From JAAFIP01 sp043747295 (lineage in GTDB: Bacteria; Pseudomonadota; Gammaproteobacteria; Burkholderiales; Burkholderiaceae_C): DNA of 21,166 nt. A model generated the notes under the pieces. That model had not been told where the DNA came from. It saw only the letters and a list, made by a program, of their open reading frames with translations, and ran no database searches. Shown here piece by piece: positions 12,039-19,664 of this stretch. The stretch is from positions 1 to 21,166 of the forward strand of contig JAYTPK010000040.1 of assembly GCA_043747295.1 (NCBI GenBank), read 5' to 3'. Every line of letters starts with the position of its first letter. Position 1 is the first letter of the stretch. Position numbers and translations under genes: made by a program.

Positions 12039-13193
12039 ATGGATTCATCACTCTTAGATTTGACAGACCGCATCCGCGCTGCGCACAGCAGCGGACAAGC
12101 GCTGCGTATTCGTGGGCATGGCAGCAAAGATTTTTTGGCTGACCAACCGCTTCAAAAGCTGCAAGGCCAGTTGCTGGACACCACCGCGCACAGCGGTATT
12201 GTCAGCTACGAACCTACTGAGCTGGTGGTGACGGTCAAGGCGGGTACGCCCCTGGTGGATCTAGAGGCGGCATTGGCCGAGCAAGGCCAGTGCTTGCCGT
12301 TTGAGCCACCCCACTTTAAGGTCAACGGCGACAGTACAGGCACCGGCACCGTAGGCGGCATGGTGGCTGCAGGTTTAAGTGGCCCATCACGCGCCAGCGT
12401 AGGGGGCGTGCGTGACTACGTACTGGGCGTGCATATGCTCAATGGCAAAGCCGAGCATTTGCAATTTGGCGGCACGGTGATGAAGAACGTAGCCGGATAC
12501 GACGTGTCGCGCTTGATTGCGGGCAGCTGGGGCATGCTGGGGGTGATGACACAAGTATCCATTAAGGTGCTGGGCCACAGCCCCGCAGAGGCCACGCTGT
12601 GCTTTGACATGCCGCAGGCGTTGGCGCTTAAGCAGCTGAACCACTGGGGCGGCGAGCCCCTGCCACTGAACGCTAGCAACTGGGTGCACGATAGCGGCAA
12701 AGGCCTGCTGTTTGTGCGCTTGCGCGGTGCGGTGGCGGCAGTCGAGGCGGCGTGCAGCAAGATGCTGGCGCAGCACAGCGGCACGCGCATGGACAACGCG
12801 CAAACCCTGGCCGACTGGACACTATCGCGCCATTTGCAATTGCCGTTTTTTACGCCACCGTTTGACAACGCGTGTTTGTGGCGCATCAGTGTGCCGCAGA
12901 CCGCGCCGGTGATCGATCTGCCCTGCGCACCCGCTAGCGCGCAAATGATTGACTGGCACGGCGGCCAGCGCTGGGTGTGGGCGCCTGCAGACGCAGCGGC
13001 GCAGATCCGCGCTGCAGCGCAGGCGGCCGGTGGATACGCTACATTATTCATAGCTAATAAAGCAATGAACGCTTGGACTACCAGCCGATTTGAGCCACTA
13101 AAACCACCTTTAGACCAAATCCACCGACAACTCAAAGTCGAGTTTGACCCGCAAGGTATTTTTAACCCCGGCCGCATGCCGTGGTTTGCATAA
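12039..13193 (+). CDS. glcE: glycolate dehydrogenase FAD-binding subunit GlcE
   Basis: A 384-residue subunit of the membrane-associated glycolate dehydrogenase (GlcDEF), which oxidises glycolate to glyoxylate and passes electrons to the respiratory chain. The FAD-binding PCMH-type domain runs from about 15 to 185. It shows LRIRGHGSKDF (22-32), VSYEPTELVVTVKAGT (55-70), FEPPHFKVNGDSTGTGTVGG (88-107), GLSGPSRASVGGVRDYVLG (112-130) and GGTVMKNVAGYDVSRL (144-159). The C-terminal FDPQGIFNPGRM (about 369-380) is the usual end. Residues 334-347 are coded by an inverted copy of the dispersed repeat, in the variable loop after the conserved GGYATLF. glcF follows 33 bp downstream. The partner glcD is about 4 kb away on the other strand. 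Confidence 0.93.
   Translation: MDSSLLDLTDRIRAAHSSGQALRIRGHGSKDFLADQPLQKLQGQLLDTTAHSGIVSYEPTELVVTVKAGTPLVDLEAALAEQGQCLPFEPPHFKVNGDSTGTGTVGGMVAAGLSGPSRASVGGVRDYVLGVHMLNGKAEHLQFGGTVMKNVAGYDVSRLIAGSWGMLGVMTQVSIKVLGHSPAEATLCFDMPQALALKQLNHWGGEPLPLNASNWVHDSGKGLLFVRLRGAVAAVEAACSKMLAQHSGTRMDNAQTLADWTLSRHLQLPFFTPPFDNACLWRISVPQTAPVIDLPCAPASAQMIDWHGGQRWVWAPADAAAQIRAAAQAAGGYATLFIANKAMNAWTTSRFEPLKPPLDQIHRQLKVEFDPQGIFNPGRMPWFA
13038..13106 (-). repeat. dispersed repeat, copy F, inside glcE (antisense)
   Basis: On the minus strand the core 13078-13038 reads GTCCAAG, 17 nt, GCTAT, 7 nt, GTAGC. Upstream on that strand CTCAAATCGGCTGGTA aligns to the TCAAAT and CTGTA of copies A-C, and GGTTTTAG further out aligns to GATTTAG of copy C. 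It is the most diverged copy. glcE reads it as ATLFIANKAMNAWT (334-347) and on to about 356 without a stop. Confidence 0.8.
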
Positions 13194-13226
13194 GCCGCCC
13201 ATTCACCACCGCTCCCACCGCCCACT

Positions 13227-14477
13227 ATGCAAACCAACCTCAGCCCCGAATACGCAGGCACCCAAGACGGCATAGCTGCTGAAGCCATTTTGCGCAAATG
13301 CGTGCACTGCGGTTTTTGCACTGCCACCTGCCCCACCTACCAACTGCTGGGCGACGAGCTAGACAGCCCGCGTGGGCGCATTTACCTCATCAAGCAGGTG
13401 CTAGAAGGCCAAGAGCCCACGCGCAAAACCCAGCAGCACCTAGACCGGTGCCTAACCTGCCGCAACTGCGAAACCACCTGCCCCAGCGGCGTGCAGTATG
13501 GCCACTTGGTGGACATTGGCCGCAAGCTGGTCGACGCCAAGGTTGAGCGCCCCATGGGTGAAAAAGCCCTGCGCTGGGCATTAAAAGAAGGTTTGCCCTC
13601 ACCGCTGTTTGCACCTGCCATGGCCGTGGGCCAAGCTGTGCGCGGCCTGCTACCTGCAGCACTTAAAAATAAAGTACCCGCAAAACAAGTCACCAAACCC
13701 TGGCCCACGCGTGTGCATACACGCAAGGTGCTGATGCTCAGCGGCTGTGTGCAGCCCGCCATGCAGCCCAACATCAACGGCGCTACCGCCCGCGTGCTAG
13801 ACGCCGCCGGTATGCAAACCCTGGTTGCAGCCAGTGCAGGCTGCTGCGGCGCAGTGAAGTACCACTTAAACGACCACGACGGCGGCAAAGCCCACATGCG
13901 TGCCAACATCGACGCATGGTGGCCGTTTATAGATGGCAATGGGGGCAACCAAGAGGACAACAAAGTAGAGGCGATTGTGATGAACGCCTCCGGCTGCGGC
14001 GTGATGGTGAAAGACTACGGTTACGTATTAAAAGACGATGCGCAATACGCTACCAAGGCCGCACGCATCAGCGCATTGACCAAAGATTTAAGCGAACTGT
14101 TACCACTGTTGGCCGAGCAACTGCAAGGCAAGATAAAAGCCGCACCAGGCCACATTGCCTTTCACCCACCCTGCACTTTGCAGCATGGCCAGCAATTAAA
14201 AGGCGGGGTCGAGCAGCATTTGAATGCTTTGGGTTTTGACGTGAAAGTTGCCAGCTGTGAAGCACATTTGTGCTGCGGCTCAGCGGGCACGTACAGCGTG
14301 CTCAACCCCAGCGTTGCCTACCAGCTGCGCGACCGCAAGCTGCAGGCTTTGCAAGAAGCCGCACCTGTGCAAATCGTCTCCGCCAATATTGGTTGCATCA
14401 GCCATTTGCAAAGCGGCACCAGCACGCCAGTGCGCCACTGGGTTGAGATGTTGGACGATGCTTTAACAGCAGCCTAG
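13227..14477 (+). CDS. glcF: glycolate dehydrogenase iron-sulfur subunit GlcF
   Basis: A 416-residue iron-sulfur protein, the electron-transfer subunit of GlcDEF. Two 4Fe-4S ferredoxin-type motifs are at the N-terminus: C25, C28, C31, C35 (KCVHCGFCTATCPTY) and C75, C78, C81, C85 (RCLTCRNCETTCPSG). Two cysteine-rich CCG domains follow. The first has LSGCVQPAMQPN and AGCCGAVKYHLN, with NASGCGVMVKDYG at its end. The second has FHPPCTLQHGQ, ASCEAHLCCGSAGTYSVL and NIGCISHL. All expected cysteines are visible. It follows glcE after 33 bp and is probably co-transcribed. It converges on pgk with only 29 bp between the stops. No terminator hairpin is seen there. Confidence 0.94.
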   Translation: MQTNLSPEYAGTQDGIAAEAILRKCVHCGFCTATCPTYQLLGDELDSPRGRIYLIKQVLEGQEPTRKTQQHLDRCLTCRNCETTCPSGVQYGHLVDIGRKLVDAKVERPMGEKALRWALKEGLPSPLFAPAMAVGQAVRGLLPAALKNKVPAKQVTKPWPTRVHTRKVLMLSGCVQPAMQPNINGATARVLDAAGMQTLVAASAGCCGAVKYHLNDHDGGKAHMRANIDAWWPFIDGNGGNQEDNKVEAIVMNASGCGVMVKDYGYVLKDDAQYATKAARISALTKDLSELLPLLAEQLQGKIKAAPGHIAFHPPCTLQHGQQLKGGVEQHLNALGFDVKVASCEAHLCCGSAGTYSVLNPSVAYQLRDRKLQALQEAAPVQIVSANIGCISHLQSGTSTPVRHWVEMLDDALTAA

Positions 14478-14506
14478 TCGCAGTTTAAAAGCTGTATAAA
14501 AGTAAT

Positions 14507-15700
14507 TCAGCCAGCAGCGCGCTTTTGCAAAATTTCAAATGCTGGCAAAGTTTTGCCTTCCAGCACCTCTAAGAACGCGCCGCCGCCAGTAGAGATATAG
14601 CTAATATCTTTTTCAATACCGTATTTGGCAATGGCAGCCAGCGTGTCGCCACCGCCTGCAATAGAGAACGCAGGCGACGCAGCAATCGCGCGGGCAATGG
14701 TCTCGGTGCCGTGGGCGAAAGCATCAAACTCAAACACGCCCACCGGGCCGTTCCACACAATCGTGCCCGCTAGTTTTAGTTGCTCAGCCAGCTTGGCAGC
14801 GGTCGCCGGGCCAATGTCCAAAATCAAATCATCATCGGCTACATCTTTGGCCGCTTTCACGGTGGCGGGCGCGTCAGCAGCAAAGGTTTTGGCCACTACG
14901 ACGTCGGTGGGGATCGGCACTTCAGCACCGCGTGCTTTCATCGCGGTAATCACCGCTTTCGCCTCGCCAATCAAGTCGGCCTCGGCCAGTGATTTGCCAA
15001 TGCGAAAGCCTGCAGCCAACATGAAGGTATTGGCAATGCCGCCGCCCACAATCAAACCGTCCACTTTGCTGGACAGTGCCTGCAAGATCGTCAGCTTGGT
15101 GCTGACCTTGCTGCCTGCCACAATCGCCACCAATGGGCGCTTGGGCGCGGCAAAGGCGCTGGTTATCGCGTCCATCTCAGCGGCCAGCAGCGGCCCGGCA
15201 CACGCAATGGGTGCGTACTGCGCAATGCCGTAGGTGCTGGCCTCGGCGCGGTGGGCGGTGCCAAAAGCGTCGTGCACAAACACATCGCACAGCTTGGCCA
15301 TTTTTTGTGCCAGTTCGGGGTTGTTCTTTTTCTCGCCCACATTCACGCGGCAGTTTTCTAGCAGCACCACTTGACCGGGCGCTACGGTTACGCCGCCCAC
15401 CCAGTTGGCCAGCAGCGGCACCGGGCGGCCCAGCAGCTCGCTCATGCGCGCAGCGACCGGGGCTAGCGAGTCAGCGGGCTGAAAATGTCCTTCGCTGGGG
15501 CGGCCAAGGTGCGAGGTCACCATCACCGCAGCGCCCGCGTCCAGCGCCATTTGTATGCACGGTATGCTGGCGCGGATGCGGGTGTCCTCGGTGATCTTGC
15601 CTGTATCGTCCTGCGGTACGTTCAAGTCAGCGCGGATAAAAACGCGTTTGTTTTTTACAGCGCCTTGGACACACAGGTCAGAAAAACGAATAAATTGCAT
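14507..15700 (-). CDS. pgk: phosphoglycerate kinase
   Basis: A 397-residue cytoplasmic enzyme that transfers phosphate between 1,3-bisphosphoglycerate and ADP in glycolysis and gluconeogenesis. Landmarks are RVFIRADLNVPQDD near the N-terminus, SHLGRPSEG, ENCRVNVGEKKNNPEL, DAFGTAHRAEASTYG, GSKVSTKL, the nucleotide-binding WNGPVGVFEFDAF and the C-terminal GGGDTLAAI and ISTGGGAFLEVLEG. I place the start at the ATG at 15700-15698 (MQFIRFSDL) because GGAG (minus strand of 15706-15709) lies 5 nt upstream and homologues start there. An in-frame ATG at 15730 would add ten unsupported residues. It is a single gene here, convergent with glcF and divergent from gshA. The usual Burkholderiales downstream partner, pyruvate kinase, is not adjacent. 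Confidence 0.95.
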   Translation of the reverse strand: MQFIRFSDLCVQGAVKNKRVFIRADLNVPQDDTGKITEDTRIRASIPCIQMALDAGAAVMVTSHLGRPSEGHFQPADSLAPVAARMSELLGRPVPLLANWVGGVTVAPGQVVLLENCRVNVGEKKNNPELAQKMAKLCDVFVHDAFGTAHRAEASTYGIAQYAPIACAGPLLAAEMDAITSAFAAPKRPLVAIVAGSKVSTKLTILQALSSKVDGLIVGGGIANTFMLAAGFRIGKSLAEADLIGEAKAVITAMKARGAEVPIPTDVVVAKTFAADAPATVKAAKDVADDDLILDIGPATAAKLAEQLKLAGTIVWNGPVGVFEFDAFAHGTETIARAIAASPAFSIAGGGDTLAAIAKYGIEKDISYISTGGGAFLEVLEGKTLPAFEILQKRAAG

Positions 15701-15837
15701 GACAGCTCCGGTAACAAAAAATAACTGCATTGATTTTAGGGGTTTAGTGCAAGCCTAATTGCCAACTAGACGCCTTGTAACTGGTAGATTTGCCTCCATG
15801 TACCTACAATCTAAATAATCAATCATAAAGTCACAGC

Positions 15838-17157
15838 ATGGTCCCCCACCTTATCACCGCGTCTCGAGGCCCTATCAACGAACTAGAGCAGCGCATTTTA
15901 GACAGCATGCCCGCCATTGAGCGCTGGTTTCGCCTAGAGTGGATGGAGCACACACCGCCTTTTTATACGTCGGTTGACGTGCGCAATGCAGGTTTTAAGC
16001 TGGCCCCAGTTGACACCAATTTGTTCCCCGGTGGCTGGAATAACCTGACCAATGAAATGTTGCCCTTGGCCGTGCAAGCGGCCATGGCTGCCATAGAAAA
16101 AATATGCCCCGAAGCACGTAACCTGATGATCGTGCCTGAGAACCACACTCGCAACACGTTTTATTTGTCTAACGTGGCGCAGCTGGCACGCATTTTTAAC
16201 ATGGCTGGGCTGAATGTGCGCATTGGCTCAATCAACCCTGATATCAAAGAACCCACGCCGATTACCCTGCCCAATGGCGAGGTGCTACTGCTAGAGCCAG
16301 TCGTTCGCACGCACGGAGGCATTAACGGTGGTGGCAAAGGCCGCTTAGGTTTGAAGAACTTTGACCCCTGCACCGTACTACTGAACAACGATTTAAGCGC
16401 GGGCGTGCCGGGTATTTTGGAAGAGATTTACGAGCAACATTTATTGCCACCCCTGCACGCAGGCTGGTACACACGCCGCAAGTCGCAGCATTTTGCAGCC
16501 TATGAAGAGGTGAGCAAACGCTTTGGCAAACTGCTGGGGGTCGACCCGTGGCTGATCAACCCGATGTTTGACAAATGCGGTGATGTGAACTTTGCCGAGG
16601 GCACGGGCATGGAATGCCTGACCACCAATGTGGATGCGCTGCTGACCAAGATCAAACGCAAATACAAAGAATACGGCATCAACGAAAAACCGTTTGTCGT
16701 GGTCAAAGCCGACAACGGCACCTACGGCATGGGCATCATGACGGTGCGCGATGTGAAAGATTTGGAAGAGATCAATCGCAAAACCAAAAATAAAATGTCA
16801 GTCATCAAAGACGGCCAAACCGTGAGCGACGTGATCATCCAAGAAGGCGTGTTAACCAATGAGCGTGTGAACGACGCGGTGGCTGAGCCAGTGGTGTACA
16901 TGATGGACCGCTATGTAGTGGGCGGCTTTTACCGCGTGCACGCAGAGCGCGGTGTGGACGAAAACTTAAATGCACCCGGTGCCAGTTTTGTACCCTTGGC
17001 CTTTAACAAATCAGCCCACATGCCCCAGCCCGGCATGCAGCCCGGCGCGAGTGAGCCGAATCGCTTTTACATGTACGGAGTGATCGGCAGGCTGGCTATG
17101 TTGGCGGCTAGCTATGAACTAGAGGCTAATGATCCTGAAATGGTTAGCTACGACTAA
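15838..17157 (+). CDS. gshA: glutamate-cysteine ligase, proteobacterial type
   Basis: A 439-residue enzyme that joins glutamate and cysteine with ATP, the first and rate-limiting step of glutathione synthesis. It is not the E. coli GshA type but the smaller family common in beta-proteobacteria. Characteristic stretches are RWFRLEWMEHTPPFYTSVD, NAGFKLAPVDTNLFPGGWNN, VPENHTRNTFYLSN, EPVVRTHGGINGGGKGRLGL, VVVKADNGTYGMGIMTVRD (an ATP-grasp-like loop), and MDRYVVGGFYRVHAERG. Start and length fit the family. Homologues in Burkholderiales usually have gshB and PTS genes directly downstream; here the next gene is glcD on the other strand. The TAA stop (17155-17157) falls inside the left hairpin arm of dispersed repeat B, at exactly the same offset as for repeat A. 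Confidence 0.93.
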   Translation: MVPHLITASRGPINELEQRILDSMPAIERWFRLEWMEHTPPFYTSVDVRNAGFKLAPVDTNLFPGGWNNLTNEMLPLAVQAAMAAIEKICPEARNLMIVPENHTRNTFYLSNVAQLARIFNMAGLNVRIGSINPDIKEPTPITLPNGEVLLLEPVVRTHGGINGGGKGRLGLKNFDPCTVLLNNDLSAGVPGILEEIYEQHLLPPLHAGWYTRRKSQHFAAYEEVSKRFGKLLGVDPWLINPMFDKCGDVNFAEGTGMECLTTNVDALLTKIKRKYKEYGINEKPFVVVKADNGTYGMGIMTVRDVKDLEEINRKTKNKMSVIKDGQTVSDVIIQEGVLTNERVNDAVAEPVVYMMDRYVVGGFYRVHAERGVDENLNAPGASFVPLAFNKSAHMPQPGMQPGASEPNRFYMYGVIGRLAMLAASYELEANDPEMVSYD

Positions 17158-17221
17158 TTTTCTTATCAAATAGTGCTGTAGTCCAAGTATTTATTACATA
17201 GTTTGCTATTAATTAAATAGC
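17154..17221 (+). repeat. dispersed repeat, copy B, directly after gshA
   Basis: The core 17181-17221 reads GTCCAAG, 17 nt, GCTAT, 7 nt, ATAGC. Upstream, CTAATTT (17154-17160) and AAATAG (17168-17173) form the left hairpin. The right hairpin is GCTATT, AATTA, AATAGC, the best-paired of all copies. It lies between the convergent gshA and glcD genes and may help end transcription. Confidence 0.92.
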
Positions 17222-17283
17222 AAATTGAAGGGCATAATTTTCTTACCGCGTAGCCCTAAGCTGCCTGAGCAGGTGCATTGAAC

Positions 17284-18801
17284 TTAAAACCGCGGCAACT
17301 CAGGATGCTTAATCTGCCCCGCCCGCACCAACATCTTGCCGTATTCAGCACAGCGCTGCAAAGTAGGTATCACCTTGCCGGGGTTCAGCAAGCCGTAGGT
17401 ATCAAACGCGCGCTTCACGCCAAACATCTGCTCATTTTCAGCGGCAGAAAATTGCACACACATGCTGCTGATTTTCTCGATGCCTACGCCGTGCTCACCC
17501 GTCACGGTACCGCCCATAGCCACACTGGTTTCTAAAATATCTGCGCCAAACAGTTCGCAGCGGCGCAGCTGGTCAGCGTCGTTGGCATCAAACAAAATCA
17601 GCGGGTGCAAATTACCGTCGCCTGCGTGAAACACATTAGCGCAACGCAGTTGGTACTTTTTTTCCATCTCGGCAATGGCCAACAAAATATCAGCCAAGCG
17701 TTTGCGCGGGATGGTGCTGTCCATGCACATGTAGTCCGGGCTAATGCGGCCGCTGGCAGGAAAGGCGTTTTTGCGGCCGCTCCAAAACTTCAGGCGCTCG
17801 GCCTCGTCGCGGCTTACGGCGATGGCGGTCGCGCCTGCCTGCGTTAGCACGGCGCTCATACGGCCAATTTCTTCTTCTACTTCTTCGGGGGTACCGTCGC
17901 TCTCGCACAGCAAAATTGCCTCGGCGTTCAGGTCGTAGCCGGCGTGCACAAAGTCTTCTACGGCAGCGGTCATGGGTTTGTCCATCATCTCCAGCCCAGC
18001 CGGGATGATGCCAGCAGCAATGACTTGGGCCACGGCATCGCCAGCCTTGCGGATGTCGTCAAAGCTGGCCATGATACAGCGCGCTAACTGCGGTTTAGGC
18101 ACCAGCTTGACGGTGACCTCAGTAGTGATGGCCAGCATGCCTTCGCTGCCGATGATGACACTGAGCAAGTCCAACCCGGGGGCATCTAAAGCCTCACCTC
18201 CAAACTCTACAGGCTTGCCTTCAATGGTGAAGCCTTTGACTTTAAGAATGTTGTGCAAGGTCAGGCCGTACTTTAGGCAGTGCACACCGCCAGAGTTTTC
18301 GGCAACGTTGCCGCCGATGGTGCAGGCAATTTGGCTGCTGGGGTCAGGTGCGTAGTACAGGCCGTAGGGGGCAGCGGCCTCGCTGATAGCCAGGTTGCGC
18401 ACACCGCACTGCACCACCGCGGTACGGCTGAATTTGTCGATCTTGATAATTTTGTTGAACTTGGCCAATGACAAAGTTACCCCGTGCTGGTGCGGCATGG
18501 CACCGCCCGACAAGCCTGTACCTGCGCCGCGTGCCACCACGGGCACACGCAGCGCGTGGCAGATTTTTAAAACAGCAACGATCTGGTCGTGCGTCTCTGG
18601 CAACACGACACACATCGGGCGTTGGCGGTAAGCGGTCAATCCGTCGCACTCATACGGCACGGTGTCTTCGTTGTGCCACAAAATGGCGTGCTTTGGCAGC
18701 GCTGACTGAAGCTGGGGCAACAGCTGCAGCAGCGTTACGGGTGCGCTGGCGGTGCTGCGGGCGGGTGGTTGCAATAGCTCGGCTCGTATGGGGGCGTTCA
18801 T
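17284..18801 (-). CDS. glcD: glycolate dehydrogenase FAD-linked subunit GlcD
   Basis: A 505-residue FAD-linked oxidase of the GlcD/D-lactate dehydrogenase family, the catalytic subunit of glycolate dehydrogenase. The PCMH FAD domain shows VVARGAGTGLSGGA (88-101), APDPSSQIACTIGGNVAENS and GVHCLKYGLTLHNIL. The C-terminal cap shows FHAGDGNLHPLILFD (from about 391) and GEHGVGIEK (435-443), then FDTYGLLNPGKVIP at the end. Length is close to E. coli GlcD (499). D-lactate or 2-hydroxyglutarate dehydrogenases share this fold, but glcE and glcF nearby favour glycolate. Unlike the usual glcDEF order, it is on the opposite strand from glcEF, with pgk and gshA in between, so it must be expressed separately. 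Ribosome site weak: AAGG about 11 nt before the ATG. Confidence 0.9.
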   Translation of the reverse strand: MNAPIRAELLQPPARSTASAPVTLLQLLPQLQSALPKHAILWHNEDTVPYECDGLTAYRQRPMCVVLPETHDQIVAVLKICHALRVPVVARGAGTGLSGGAMPHQHGVTLSLAKFNKIIKIDKFSRTAVVQCGVRNLAISEAAAPYGLYYAPDPSSQIACTIGGNVAENSGGVHCLKYGLTLHNILKVKGFTIEGKPVEFGGEALDAPGLDLLSVIIGSEGMLAITTEVTVKLVPKPQLARCIMASFDDIRKAGDAVAQVIAAGIIPAGLEMMDKPMTAAVEDFVHAGYDLNAEAILLCESDGTPEEVEEEIGRMSAVLTQAGATAIAVSRDEAERLKFWSGRKNAFPASGRISPDYMCMDSTIPRKRLADILLAIAEMEKKYQLRCANVFHAGDGNLHPLILFDANDADQLRRCELFGADILETSVAMGGTVTGEHGVGIEKISSMCVQFSAAENEQMFGVKRAFDTYGLLNPGKVIPTLQRCAEYGKMLVRAGQIKHPELPRF

Positions 18802-19087
18802 ATGCGGTCAGCCTTGGTTAAACATAAACCTTACTGTAGGCCATTTAGCGCCCTGCCAGGAGGCTGTTTGTTTGATGATTTTTCACAATTGCTTGCAAAC
18901 TAATGATGGCAGGCACTGAGGACAGGCAAGTGGTGTCGCAAATAAGCGGCAAAAACCCAGCAACTGTGCTGCAATACTCAGCTGTACTTAAGATTACCAA
19001 AACAGGCTGCCCCAGTTGTCAGCTTAGCTTGATAATCTGCCCAAGACACAGCACATTCGTGTTGTTACCTAAGATGGTTTTAATTAC

Positions 19088-19657
19088 ATGACCCACGTGA
19101 TGCGTTTGCGCACTATGCTCCCCACAGGTTTACTCAGTTGCCTGCTCACCCACATGTTGCCGCCAGTGTGGGCACAGACTGCTGCGCCTTTGGCCGCGGC
19201 GTCGTCGGCCAAGCAGAGTGCTAAACCTGCAGCAAAAGCCGCGCCCAAAACACCGTCTAAAGTAACGCTTGCTGCCGAGCCACCACCCATCGTGACCGCT
19301 GCTGACCTGGGTAGCCACCCTACACGCATGCAGCGCTGCCAAGTAGAGATCTCTGGCATGCAAGGCTCTGCGCGCACGCGCACGCTGCGTGAGTGCCTGA
19401 TCGACCGTACCGAGGGCGAGCGACTGATTGCGCGTGACTGCGCACGCCAATACCGCAGCCTGCCTGCGGGCCAGACAGTGGAGAAAAGTGCATTCCAAAA
19501 GCAGTGTGTGACTAGCGCACTGAGCGTGGCACACAAAGAGCTACCCAGGCGTAAGCCTGCAGCACCCAAGGTCACTGCGGACAGCACAAGCTCTAACAAC
19601 AGCGGAGTGCTGCCTGTTTCGTCGCGTCCTGCAGCGCCTGCTATTAACGCACAGTAG
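19088..19657 (+). CDS. secreted protein with PsiF-like cysteine pattern
   Basis: A 189-residue protein that begins with a basic, then hydrophobic stretch (RLRTMLPTGLLSCLLTHMLP) and a probable signal-peptidase site after PPVWAQ (about residue 29 or 30), so it should be exported. Residues 31-65 are Ala/Lys/Pro-rich linker. The middle has two short units: RCQVEISGMQG to RECL (C84 to C103) and RDCARQY to KQCV (C118 to C140). The Cys-x18-Cys spacing and the word pattern resemble the repeats of PsiF-family proteins, which have no known biochemical role. The end is Pro/Ser-rich. An alternative start at 19100 would give a more typical signal peptide. It is flanked by genes on the minus strand on both sides, so it is transcribed alone from 18802-19087. 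Confidence 0.6.
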   Translation: MTHVMRLRTMLPTGLLSCLLTHMLPPVWAQTAAPLAAASSAKQSAKPAAKAAPKTPSKVTLAAEPPPIVTAADLGSHPTRMQRCQVEISGMQGSARTRTLRECLIDRTEGERLIARDCARQYRSLPAGQTVEKSAFQKQCVTSALSVAHKELPRRKPAAPKVTADSTSSNNSGVLPVSSRPAAPAINAQ

Positions 19658-19664
19658 GCCCGAC

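Noticed and set aside
12416..13336. 306-codon open frame antisense to glcE and the start of glcF
   Set aside because: glcE and glcF are clear orthologues with intact motifs; the antisense frame is a by-product of codon use and its Cys/Ser-rich translation matches nothing I know.
14478..14506. Intrinsic terminator between convergent glcF and pgk
   Set aside because: The 29-bp gap has no stem of useful length and no T-run on either strand.
13382..15233. Long antisense frames opposite glcF (13382-13963) and pgk (14625-15233)
   Set aside because: Both enzymes show full sets of motifs in their own frames. The antisense products are low-complexity Ala/Ser-rich shadows.
17746..17781. Repeated GCGGCCGCT within glcD
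   Set aside because: The two 9-mers code for SGR in SGRKNAFPASGRIS, which is a conserved part of the GlcD family, so coincidence of codon use explains them.
18903..19091. 62-codon open frame before the PsiF-like gene
   Set aside because: No ribosome site, no recognisable pattern, ends inside the next start. The 286-bp interval 18802-19087 otherwise shows no clear feature.
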